Below are positions 23,297 to 33,545 of a stretch of 64,000 nucleotides of DNA, piece by piece. Source of the stretch: Tipula vernalis. Its lineage: Eukaryota; Arthropoda; Insecta; Diptera; Tipulidae. The notes beneath the pieces are model-generated. The model made no database searches and had not been told where the DNA came from. It saw only the letters and a list, made by a program, of their open reading frames with translations. The stretch covers positions 134,128,326-134,192,325 of the forward strand of contig OY282558.1 of the NCBI GenBank assembly GCA_958295665.1, given 5' to 3'. A program made the translations under genes and the position numbers. Every line of letters begins with the position of its first letter. The first letter of the stretch is position 1.

Positions 23297-23500
23297 TTGA
23301 ACCAAATAAGTATTAATAATTCAAATGAAGCAACTCAACGGAGAAAATTTGAGATCGAACGTCAGCAAATTAAACTCGAAAAATTATTACTGCGATTGGA
23401 GTACGACTGCCAACAATTAGCACGAGAGAAAATGGACCTGAAACGATTAGAAATTAAAAGAAAGCAGATGAACAAAAAAGCTTTCCCAGCTACATTCAAT
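23297..23500 (+). pseudogene. Coiled-coil BEL-gag-like segment
   Basis: About 65 codons, rich in Arg/Lys/Glu with regular Leu/Ile spacing (RRKFEIERQQIKLEKLLLRL), consistent with the helical part of BEL/Pao Gag. The frame starts at a TTG codon, so no true start is visible. It then loses similarity. The role is inferred from context. Confidence 0.35.
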
Positions 23501-25139
23501 CGTTTTAATTTTAATATAATACTCTATTTGATAATACACAGCAGCTGAATCATGAATGTTCAAGAGGCAATCAAATTCCAGCAAGATAATGTATATGGAT
23601 ATGTAAGTTCGAGTTGGTTAACGATGAGTTCGTTAACGGCGCAGAGTATATTTAAGATGGCCATTCCATTACCGAAATTGACTTCGACATCAACCAATTT
23701 GTCTGTTTTCTCAAAACACGTATTTACGGCGAATACTAAAATAAAAAGAAAGTTCACAAAGGATCACCGAGAAACAAAATTATAATACGATTTGCACTTA
23801 TCTGGCATTAAGGCTGATCAATGAAGCATTATTTAAGGCCAGGCAAATAGATTCTCTTATATAAGTACGATTATTTTATTGGTATCTGGATTTCGTAAAC
23901 AGTGAATTGCACCTTACAAGTGTACATAAAATAGAAATCTCAGACCAGGCTCATTGGAAACATTTTGTTCATGGTCGTAAGTAACAGGCCCAATTCAATA
24001 AACTGTGATAAAATATTCAATGCATGTGATAGTGAAATTTAATACAGCAGGGAGTATTAAATTGAGTAATACATGAACTGTGATGGTAAGAACTTTGTAA
24101 ACTTATTAAGACTGTTTCGGCAAAAATAGTGAAACTGTAGAAACGTTTTGAAATTGTCTAAACTGCGGTAACTGGAGCAATCAACCGTAAATTATAGGGC
24201 TTAGAAAACATAAAAGCCCAAGTAAGAACTTTTAGCAGCGCCACTCGTATAACTGAATTTAAGTACTTTCTGTGAAAACGTGTCCTTAGATCTAGGTGAG
24301 AGTGATGGTGATAATGGTGAGGTGGATGGCTTAGATATCGTGTTACAATCGAGGAAACCAACAAATTCAATCAATAATTTGTTATCATCGGACAAAAATG
24401 ATCAAGACGTTAGGCGAAACCATAAATCGAGAGATATTCAAGTGAGATCAGATAATACCGTGAAATTGGTGACAAACCTATTGGGCAACCTATTGTTCAG
24501 TCGCAGCGAACGTCATTCCGAAAATAGCAACCAACATTTAAAACCACACTATAAGGTAAACTATATGACTTCAAGCTCTGTTTATCCATCGATGTTAGAA
24601 ACAAGAAACAAGAGCGACTATCGACTCGTTCAAAGTTACAAACCTGTTTTCATTATTGGACCATTACGGTTCACAATGAAACTGCGAGAACGGCGATAAA
24701 CTTAATTAAGTTTGAAGGTATAAAGCATGATAATTTGGATAAACCTGTAATGAAACGAGAACACAGCACATCTATGCGGTACCAGCAGTCCTAATCCAAG
24801 TGGAACAGTTGAACGAAAACAAAATAATTTGGGAAAAGTAAAAAACTCCAGTGATAATCTTAAAGAATAAAGGAAAAAATTTATTAAATTCTAACAAAAA
24901 TGTAAACGGTGAAATTAAAAACAAAACAGCTTCACAGGCAGCAAAATTGGCAGTGTAACCTACAACAACAGTGAACGTGAAATCCCCAATAAAACAATTA
25001 TCAGCGATATCTGTGAGATGATTATTTGCTCTTATCCGCTACATAACATAGTTTGTTGTGTTAAAACATACTGTATATTTGTTAAACGTTTTAGCGCAGT
25101 TGGTTGTTTGTTTGTTTCTTTTGATTTATTTTTTACCGT

Positions 25140-25432
25140 CCTACTTTACGCCTGGAGTAGCCAAATCGAGGACGGGCGGCTACAGACCCGTCTTTGAAAA
25201 ACCACCTGCACATTGCATTGCTTCATGCCAACCTGTAGTGCTGACATGAAAGGTGGGTCGGCCCATGGATTCTGCACTCTCAACAGGGGGTCATAGATGT
25301 GTTCATGTTCATCACCGATTGTAATCAGATGATGAAAAATCCCTTTTGCAACGCGCCCCTATAGGGATTCGAACCCAGTACCTCCCGATCCAACCGCCGG
25401 AGCTTTAGCCACTGCGCCGTTTGCTCGGTGTG
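25140..25432 (-). mobile_element. tRNA-derived SINE
   Basis: On the minus strand the element starts near 25,432 with a tRNA-like head: an A box TGGCTAAAGCTCCGG (25,411-25,397), then a B box within GGGTTCGAATCCC (25,376-25,364), ~35 nt apart as in RNA polymerase III promoters. It is followed by a ~220-bp unrelated body. The head lacks a complete acceptor stem, so it is not a functional tRNA gene. It lies between the leader and gag of the BEL relic. Exact ends and target duplication are uncertain; GGTTGTT occurs on both sides. Confidence 0.7.
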
Positions 25433-25480
25433 TGGTTGTTATTCTCCGTTAAAAAAAAAACCTTGACCGTTAGTCAAGTA

Positions 25481-26230
25481 ACAATGACGGATGCTAAAAT
25501 TTTGAAGTATACATCGAAATTGGATGTGATAGCAGGGCAAATTGATCAAATAGACGATTTTGTAAAAACTAGATTAACAACGGCAGTTGATTTTGAAGTA
25601 GACTTACGTTTAAATGCATTAGAATAATATTTTGAATAGTTTGAGACTAACCAAGCGGTATTAGAAGAATTAAACATAAATGAAACAAAATCCCGAGTAA
25701 CTTTTCAGGGAAAATATCATAAATTAAAACCTGTGTTGTTAGTTGAGATTAGTCGAAGAAAAAACAACGCTATAGAGCAAATTTGAAATCTGAAGAAAAT
25801 ATCATTAATTTAGAGCTACCTAACTTAAATTACCGTCATTTTCTGGGGAATTTATGAATTGTATTCAATTTTATGAAACATTTAAATCACTGGTGCATAA
25901 GAATAAACGGTTAGATGGCATACAGACATTTGACCATTTGAGGAGTAGCTTAATGGGCTCAGCGTTCAATTGAATTAGTCACTGCATCAAATTATCCAGC
26001 TGCTGTTGAACTCCTAACCGATATATGTATATGACGATAAAAAGTTAGTAGCTATGAGAATTGATTGACTAGATACTTTTACGAGAACAAAATGGAAGGA
26101 TGATTGCTCTTATGATAGATTAGTTAGGTTGGATGAACTTTTAAACTTTTTAGACAGACGATCCCACACCTTACAAGGTCCTAGTTTATTAAAGGAGCAA
26201 ACCCAACAAACAGTCGCAGTTCTGCCTATA
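25481..26230 (+). pseudogene. BEL/Pao gag pseudogene, N-terminal part
   Basis: It starts at ATG in MTDAKILKYTSKLDVI. An alpha-helical segment is followed by the LELPNLKLPSFSGEF-type capsid motif (~25,815, after stops and frameshifts) and then KSLVHKNKRLDGIQTF. The last part, RLDELLNFLDRRSHTL (~26,125), matches the conserved end of the capsid region. At least four frameshifts or stops are present. The LINE at 26,248 interrupts it before the zinc-finger part. Confidence 0.7.
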
Positions 26231-26247
26231 GCAAGCCTTATTATAAT

Positions 26248-26255
26248 CAAAAAAA

Positions 26256-26288
<33 letters not shown>

Positions 26289-27580
26289 CTTTATTTCAAA
26301 TAAAATATATACATAATGAAAGCTAATTACAAGCAAAACAATTTAAAAATTTGAAATAGAGTAAAGCTCCTTTAGACATTACGTCTGTAGTGGAGCAATT
26401 TAAAACAAACTATTAATAAAATTAATATAATATTCTTTGGATATCAGTATAAAAATAATAATTTTCTACAATATACAAGCTCAGTTATTATTACATTATA
26501 TACATTTTTTACACGAAGACACATTGGAATATAGCATACTTCAATTCTAATGCTAAAAATATCGCTCAATATTATCCATGCCAAGCAGCCAAGTCCGAAT
26601 TTCTCTGTTAAATTTGTGTTTCTGCATAGATGGAAGTATTTTCACGTGGTTAGGTAAAAGATGGAACCAAAACGGTGCCATATATAGATAAAATCTCCTA
26701 AACTTTTCATTATTACAACGAAGACCGATAAAATTGTTTGGATTTCTCATATTATGCGCATGATTTATTCGATTATGATAACTATTGCTGCGAACAAAAA
26801 ACATTTTCAATACTTTAAATACATATAGATACCTCAGTGGCAACAAATTCAGCTCACGGAAAAGCGGAATTGTGGGTGTAGTTTTCGGACGAGCGTAAAT
26901 TAATTTCACAATTCTTTTTTGCGCTATAAAAAGATCAACAATATTGGCAAAGTAAATTCCGCCCCAACTAGTTATCCCATACATTATAATGGATTCTACA
27001 AGAGCATGATATAACCTTCTTAAAATATAAGATGGACATAAAGGTCGAAGATTATAAAATTTATGCACCCCAGTAATAACAATTTTCCTGATATTAGTTA
27101 GGTGGGAGGACCAATTTAGCCGTGAGTCAATTTTTACACCTAAGTATTTAAACACGTTTACGCAGGGTAAATCAAAACACTGACCAAAACATGAATTCTT
27201 ATCGCATGAGTATACATGATACTTGAAAAAGTTTTGATCAACTGTTGTGTCAGGTCGTCTAAAATGCAAAACTCTAGATTTGTCACTCGGAACTAGTCGG
27301 TGATAGAAAAACCATTTACTTAAAATGTGTAAGTCAATTTCAATAAATTGTTTAATTTTTAGGTAATTATTAGACGCATATGTTAAAGCCAAATCATCTG
27401 CGAACGCTGTAGCACAGCCAGTGAGATTTATTTCAAAAACGGAATTAAAATAAATTAAAAATAATAAAGGTCCCAAAACTGAGCCTTGAGGAACACCACA
27501 TCTCAAATTACCTGGAAGACTGTTTGCGTTATTAACTTTAACAATTTGGCTACGATTACGATATTCATAAAGGAACTTCT
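26248..27580 (-). mobile_element. 5'-truncated LINE with (AAT)n 3' tail
   Basis: The minus-strand element begins within RT and ends on the left in a simple repeat of trinucleotides, read as (AAT)n on the minus strand (26,250-26,288). A trinucleotide tail in place of poly-A is known for I-type and some other LINEs. The 5' end is cut within RT near 27,580. It sits between the N-terminal and zinc-finger parts of the BEL gag. Target duplications are not certain. Confidence 0.75.
26553..27580 (-). pseudogene. LINE reverse transcriptase, C-terminal half
   Basis: A 317-codon frame (26,553-27,506), open without a stop, extends upstream through YRNRSQIVKVNN toward 27,580. It has the RT motifs RCGVPQGSVLGPLLF and the catalytic AFADDLAL (~27,400), then NVFKYLGVKID (~27,150) of the thumb and a long C-terminal region with LLPLRYLYVFKVLK. 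The YADD-type aspartates are intact and the frame is well conserved, so this insertion is younger than the BEL element around it. It lacks endonuclease and cannot act alone. The clade is uncertain. Confidence 0.8.
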
Positions 27581-27589
27581 AAATCATCT

Positions 27590-29450
27590 CTTGTTTCTTC
27601 AGCCATCATTGCAAATCCAACCTCAATTCGTCGAAGAACGTTGATAACCCGGTATACATATACATATAGTACTATGTCAAACCACAACATATACAGATGC
27701 AGGCGCTTTATTAACCTTACAAAATAAAAACAACAGCAAGCAGTTTCTCGGTTACATTTGTGTTCAAATTGTCTGCACACGAACCTACATCAGTATCAAA
27801 TCCCGACTCCTAATCAAAATGTGAATGGTAGCATTATCCAGTGTGAAGCTCCAAGACACGTTATTATTAGTCAGCCAGCTGTATCAAATATCTTTCATGC
27901 ATCTGTTAACTCTATTATTTCAAATGAATCAAATATTAGAGTCAAATCATCTAGGCTATTGCCGTAATACACGAACTAGACAAGTACGGTTTAACCGTAG
28001 CATGTAGAGTCCTACTTGATTCAGGATCACAATTGCACTATATTACAAAAAAAAAATGGCCTAAAATTAGGAGTTAAGCGCTTCAATATCATTAACCCTA
28101 TCGTTGGAATTGGCAACTGTGAGGTTAATGCCAAGAAAATCCCACCTTAGCCAGTTCTCCACCAAAATCGAAGCATTAATATTGACTAGAATTACTGGAC
28201 ATGAACCAAGCAACTTTATTGATATCCACATTTGGCCACTTTCACATAACCTAGAATCAGCGAATCCCAAATTTAACTATCCAGAAAGAATAGACATGTT
28301 AATTGTGGCTGAGCTGTATTGTTCACTAATGTGGTAATGAAAAATAAAATTCAACGATAATATGCCAGTACTGCAAAACACAGCATTCGGTTGAATCTTC
28401 ACTGGTAGAAGTGTGTCGCCGCAACCAACTATCCATTGCAATATGATCTCTAAAGTTTTTATTCTATCGTTGGAGCGGTTATTTCATCAATTCTGTGAAT
28501 TGGAAAGACAGGACTCTACAACGAACAAATATACTTTCGAGGAACACGGATGTAAAACATTAAAAACCAAAATACGATATATCGTACGCCTGCCTTTCCG
28601 AGTAGAACCCTTTATGTTAAGGAGCCCTTAGAATATAGCTTCAAAACGTTTCCACCATTTAGAGCGAAAATTATATCGGGAACGTGCTCTTTGAAAAGCT
28701 TACAACGAATTTATGGCGGAGTATGAGGAACTCGGTCACATGCAACCTGTCGAACTAAGTGACATTAAGCAACCACATCCTTTTTTGCCACACCATTGTG
28801 TACATAAGATAGACAGTTCATCTATGAAATTAAGAGTGGTTTTTGATGGCTTTTCTAAAACCACTTCAATATTGTCTGTCAACGACACCCTGATGGTTGG
28901 GCCCACCATAGAGCCCGACTTGTTTTCTATTATTGCAAAATTTCTTAGTCCAGAGAAAGAACTGCAGGCGTATACATTGAATACAGTCACATATGGTACA
29001 TCTTATTCAACATCCCTAGTCACCCGATGTCTCACACAATTAGTCGATGACGAAGGAGCTTCGTATCATCTAGCTGCTAGCGGTATTAAATCTGGACGAT
29101 ATCATGACTGGCTCCAACACGATTGATGACTGCATTAAATTGCGCGATGAACTAGTTTCACTATTGAAATGGGAGGATTCGAGCTATGTAAATTTTGCTC
29201 AAACCATCCTGCTGTATTGGAATCCATTCCAAACGGCCACCGTGAAGCGCATCGCAACATTATGGATAACGATATCATAGAAACTCTTAACTCTAAAATC
29301 TTCTGAAATCTTTCCAATATATACAAAGCTGGATGGTTGTAATTTCGGCAACAGCTCTGTAATTTCAACAGCTTACAAATATCTCGAAATATTTTGCCAT
29401 TTCAATCAATCAAAAAGGTACAACTTCATGCGCCCTACGACAGTATTGAA
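27590..29450 (+). pseudogene. BEL/Pao gag end, protease and RT remnant
   Basis: It resumes after the LINE with a zinc-finger remnant (CSNCLHTNLH, ~27,758) and a protease motif LLDSGSQLHYITKK at ~28,010. The pre-RT linker follows (LERLFHQFCELE, ~28,470; IVRLPFRVEP, ~28,590). RT itself has HHCVHKIDSSSMKLRVVFDG (~28,790) and VNDTLMVGPTIEPDLF, and then, after a deletion that removes the palm, the TIDDCIKLRDELVSLLK segment (~29,125). There are many frameshifts. It ends near 29,450. Confidence 0.8.
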
Positions 29451-30780
29451 GCTGTATATGGGTCATAAATTTACCTTTGATCAGTAGGCGTTATGAAGCA
29501 TGCTTCCCGGTCAGTTTTACAAGGCGACAGAATGGCTTCACAACTCTACAGTTTTACACAAACCAGAACTAGAGTTTCCGTTTAACTCATTTTAGAGTAC
29601 CAACGAATGAAGTTACAACGAATATTTGCAATAAATATTTAATTTTATTCTTTTATTGTATATATTGATGTTATTATTACATTCACTAGCGGCGTTTTTC
29701 TCCGTTCCTTTCTTATTATTCCACTTTTCCTATGACCAAAGTTTGTACTTTAAAATCTGTGCAAAAAATAAATGAATAATAAAAACCTTCCTTACCTTCC
29801 TCGAGCTAAACCTACACATTGCTCTGAACAATTTAAGGCTAAATTCCAGGACGAGAAATTTTGACGTTTCATTCCACAAAAGTTGGATTTATTTTCTCAT
29901 TCCACTGAACCGGAACGCAAAAATCTCGTTTAGAACAAAATCAATCCCGTTCCACAAAATAATTCCACACAACCGAAATCTACCTACTGTTTTGGATTAC
30001 ATCAAACGTCAAGGAATGCGGCTAATGTTGCAGCATTACTTATTTTAGCAAGTGATTGTAAAATTGGCGGCTTAATTAATATTCGTGTTTATCAATTTTT
30101 TTGAAAGTTAATCCACTTCACATTTAAAAATTAACATTCAAAAAAATAGAAAAAAAAAATAAAAACAAAAAAAAAAATATAAAAAGTAAAATTAGCTTAC
30201 AGTTCAGTTTAGATGACCAAAAATCAGGAAAATATAATTCGATAATAGCAATAGGCCACAAACTCGCATAGTCCGAAATATTCATCATTCGATTTTTGTT
30301 TAAGAGATTAGCAGACCATCATCGGTGCGAAATGTCCTTAAAATAATTCCATTTAAATCCTCCCCTAAAACCGCATCTACTCCCATACGACTCACCAAAC
30401 GTTTTCAACGTACAAGCAACTGGCCGTAAGGTTAAATATAGCTGCTGTGGTTGACTCATCAAATCATAGATGTCACGTTGGTTGTTTAAAAGCCTTTTTG
30501 TTTTAAAGAGACGAAACAGCGTGGGCTCGTCCTCTTGTTTTTTTATTTGGATTTTGCCACTGATTTTGTCGTTTCACAGGGCAGTTTCCGGTTAAGTATT
30601 TTGGAGATTTTGCTGATAAAGGAAATAGGAGTTTTCTGGCTGACGTGTTAAATTTGCATGGTATTTCTACGGTTGTATATAAAAAGCAACCCGGCAAGGC
30701 GTAAATTTATGTTACATTGGTGTTCAAATAAAAAAATATAAACGACTGAAACCTCATGAGGTGGTCAGAAATTCGGTCTT
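29450..30780. other. Non-coding stretch, possible solo LTR near 30.6 kb
   Basis: No protein is recognised. Near 30,676-30,740 a TATA-box-like TATATAAAAAG is followed by an AATAAAA within ~55 bp, the spacing seen in retrotransposon LTRs. No paired LTR or TG/CA ends can be fixed, so a solo LTR is only a suggestion. Confidence 0.25.
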
Positions 30781-31110
30781 GAATAATTGAACTTCCAAAT
30801 CAACCCCGAAGTGAATCTCTTATGTTAATCATCAGATCAACCTCCAACTCATTATACAAATCAACCTCCATAGACTCCATTTCAATCGAAAAATAATTCT
30901 AAATGCAATCACTAAATTAACCGCCAACCGAACGCTCAAATCAATCACCAAATCAACCCCAAATCAAATTTCAAATCCATCCTTAACCTAACTCCAAATC
31001 AACTCTTAATTAATTCCCCAACCGAACAGCTCAGTTAACCCTTATACAGGGTAACTAAATCCTAACTCAACTTCAACTCAACTTAGCTCGAACCAAATCT
31101 CAACCCTCTT
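30780..31110 (+). repeat. Degenerate (AAATCAACC)-type repeats
   Basis: Many imperfect copies of short CAA/AACC-rich words such as CAAATCAACC, CTCCAAATCAA and AACTCAAC, spaced irregularly every 10-20 bp. The same word family recurs at 31,980-32,100. Confidence 0.55.
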
Positions 31111-31129
31111 CTCAACTGCTACCACCATA

Positions 31130-31250
31130 GAAATATACTATCATACCATCACTATCATACCATCATACCATCATACCACCATACCATCATAACATTATAC
31201 TATCATCATCATCACACCACCATCACCATTACCTTCACCATTACACAATT
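31130..31250 (+). repeat. (CCATCATA)n-like microsatellite
   Basis: Imperfect copies of ATACCATC / CATACCAC, grading into ATCATC and ACCATC triplets toward 31,250. Confidence 0.8.
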
Positions 31251-31262
31251 CTTATATACAAA

Positions 31263-31745
31263 CCATATACCACCGTCAAATTTCATCATAATCGGTTAAG
31301 CAATAGCCAAGTTACATCCTACTTTTCCATATTCCAGAACTTCATCTAAAAATCATTTTTGAAAGTTCTCTAACAAATCTTATCATAATCTGTCATATTT
31401 TATCATAATCGGTAGAAAAATATCTAAGTTCTCTTATATTGGCCATATTCCAGAACTTCATTCAAAACTTATTTAAGAATCCCAATTTCCAATGCACAAG
31501 CCGAATTTCATCATAATTGTTTGAGAAATAGACAAGTTCCATCATAATTTTCCATATTCCAGAACATCATCCAAAAATCATTTTAGAATTCCATTCTCAA
31601 TGCGCAAGCCAAATTTCATGATAATTGATTAAAAAATTGGCAAGTTCCATAGAATGAAAGAATAGAAACCCATTTCCAACGCATATGTCAAATTTCATCA
31701 TAATCGGTTGCGAAATAGGCAAATTCCATCCTAATTGGCCATTCA
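31263..31745 (+). repeat. Degenerate ~110-bp tandem repeat, five copies
   Basis: Units start near 31,263, 31,371, 31,491, 31,600 and 31,678. Each has AATTTCATCATAATCGGTT, then AAATAGNCAAGTTCCATC, and in the first three units CCATATTCCAGAAC(T/A)TCAT. Copies four and five are shortened. Confidence 0.75.
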
Positions 31746-31979
31746 TTTAATTTGCCATAGGTTTAATTTGAAATGTAAAAGGTTCAATTTGAGGTTTGAG
31801 ATAGTAACAATGACCTTTCTTAGGTCTTAAACCAAATTTGTGTAAGGTTTGGTTCAAATCGGTCAAGTCGCGTGGATTTATTTAAATATCATACACATAT
31901 GCTGTACATACATACAAACACTCACCTTATTTTATGTCATATGTCATATGTCAAAACTGCTCACTAAACACTGGTCCAA

Positions 31980-32100
31980 CACCATCTCAATCCCAATTCA
32001 ACGCGCAAACGGCCCCCAACTCAACCCGCAAATAGACCCTTAACTTAACCTTCAACTCAACCCCAAACTCAATGCCCAACTCAATATTCAAACCAGCATA
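31980..32100 (+). repeat. Degenerate AACTCAACC repeats
   Basis: A run of CTCAACCC / AACTCAA words resembling the array at 30,780-31,110. It suggests that the ~110-bp tandem block between them may be part of one larger repeat element. Confidence 0.45.
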
Positions 32101-32284
32101 AACAAAAATTTGGTAAATATTTCTATAACCAGGTATTTTGGGTGAATTCATATGGCAGTTACCCGACCCTCTGGACGCACAGTTTCCAAAAGCTTCTAAA
32201 TTCTCGGCCTTGACCATAGAAACAGATTGTCAAAAAAAAAAATGCTAAATCGAACAAGCCGTTCTCGAGATACCATGGGTATAC

Positions 32285-32342
32285 CATACAGACATCTAGA
32301 CATTCAGACATCCAGACATCCAGACATCCAGACAGACGGACT
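32285..32342 (+). repeat. (CAGACATC)n-like short tandem repeat
   Basis: Six to seven copies of about 8-10 bp around CAGACATC, ending CAGACAGACGGACTGGC. The preceding GCCGTTCTCGAGATACCATGGG is of a kind I associate with dispersed insect repeats. Confidence 0.7.
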
Positions 32343-33480
32343 GGCATTTTTGCTTTTTTGAGTATGAAGAAAAATGACTTTGGAAAAACCAAATTTTTGG
32401 CAATTTTTGACAGGATTTCAATACTTTGGTCTTTTAAGACCGAAGTAAAACGAAGCACTAGTATTCGAGTGGTGAGAGAACAACGGGGGAATTGACAACT
32501 TTTGTTGCATTCTATAAAGTGCGTAGTACAAACAAAACTCTGGTGTACATATACGTTATTCATGAGTGTTGTTAGTGTTATAAATGAAAATATATTTAAA
32601 GAAAAGGAGAGACGATTACATAGTGACATACAGACACTACTAAACTATTCAACCAACTTAAAGGCCATGACGGAGCTAAAGCTCGGTAAAGGAAGTAATT
32701 TTGATATTTTCGATCGGACTAAATAACCAAGTCAGCTGAGAAAGTAACTGCAGGTGGCTTGGTTTAACTAATTTCATCGACGATGAGTATTCCTGGTTGT
32801 GGTATTTATGGAACACATCATCTGATACATAAAAGCACCATCAACGCGAACATTCTGGTATAAGTGATTGCTTATTTTTGTTTACTTTTTGCGTATTTTT
32901 TTGTATCGCCACGTCGCGGGGCGAATACCTAGTTTAGCGGGGGCATGAACACTCACGTATACATGTATTTTAAATAATTTTCAATTTTTCGCTGATTAAA
33001 CAAAAAAATATTATAACGTAGTATTAACATTGTAGAAGGACCGTGTGGGCGTTCATCCACCTCGCACCGTGACCTAAGAGATCTTTTCTACTAGATTATC
33101 CCTCCAGACAATATTCAGGCTATTAATGAACCTGATAATACTGCCGGCTGGTATCTGGGCACATTGCTCTCCCTCCTAGATGTATACTAAAGTATAAGTT
33201 AATTATGTACTTATGCTAGAAAGACGGAAGTATTGGTACCCAACGACATGGAGAGGGCTGTTCCACTCCCGTATATTCCTTCTCCTGCCCCGCCTTCCAT
33301 TTAGATTTTAGTCTTACTAATTGCATGAACTGGAAAATCGCCAGGAAGGCTAAATAAAACTAGATGGTGCTTGATATCGCCAGCCCCCACTTTAGACTGA
33401 TTAACCTATCAGCCATTCATCCATCAGCATACCCTCTTCCATCTTAGACTAAAGTTTTCTGTCAACGATTTCTTATTTGG
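32343..33480. other. Unassigned moderately GC-richer DNA
   Basis: No coding frame is supported. The segment 33,030-33,460 is less AT-rich than its flanks and may be untranslated sequence of an old LINE or other repeat, but nothing decisive is visible. Confidence 0.3.
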
Positions 33481-33483
33481 CGT

Positions 33484-33545
33484 TTAGACTGTAGTCGCTC
33501 TCTACCTGAGCTCAACAGCTCAGGTAGAGAGCGACTTCAGTCTAA
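33484..33545. repeat. Hairpin with 28-bp arms and 6-nt loop
   Basis: Arms 33,484-33,511 and 33,518-33,545 are reverse complements with one mismatch (core GTCGCTCTCTACCTGAGC / GCTCAGGTAGAGAGCGAC) around TCAACA. The 62-nt stem-loop is of pre-miRNA size, but a palindromic transposon remnant is equally possible. Confidence 0.8.

Larger units (their letters stand above)
23060..29450 (+). mobile_element. BEL/Pao retrotransposon relic with nested SINE and LINE
   Basis: Plus-strand pieces in order: a coiled-coil gag-like segment (23,297-23,500), a long leader-like region, gag (25,481-26,230 and 27,590-27,960), a protease region (~27,980-28,130), and RT (~28,470-29,400). RNase H, integrase and the 3' LTR are missing. 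A 37-bp sequence beginning GGTATCTGAATTTCGG at ~23,072 recurs in slightly altered form at ~23,881, and may be a duplicated leader or LTR edge. A tRNA-derived SINE sits at 25,140-25,432 and a LINE at 26,248-27,580. Confidence 0.65.

Noticed and set aside
24280..24699. 139-codon frame in the BEL leader region
   Set aside because: It begins at a GTG codon, has no recognisable domain and lies in decayed transposon sequence; probably chance.
25360..25430. Functional tRNA gene
   Set aside because: A and B boxes are present, but the acceptor stem is incomplete and a ~220-bp body follows, so it is a SINE head.
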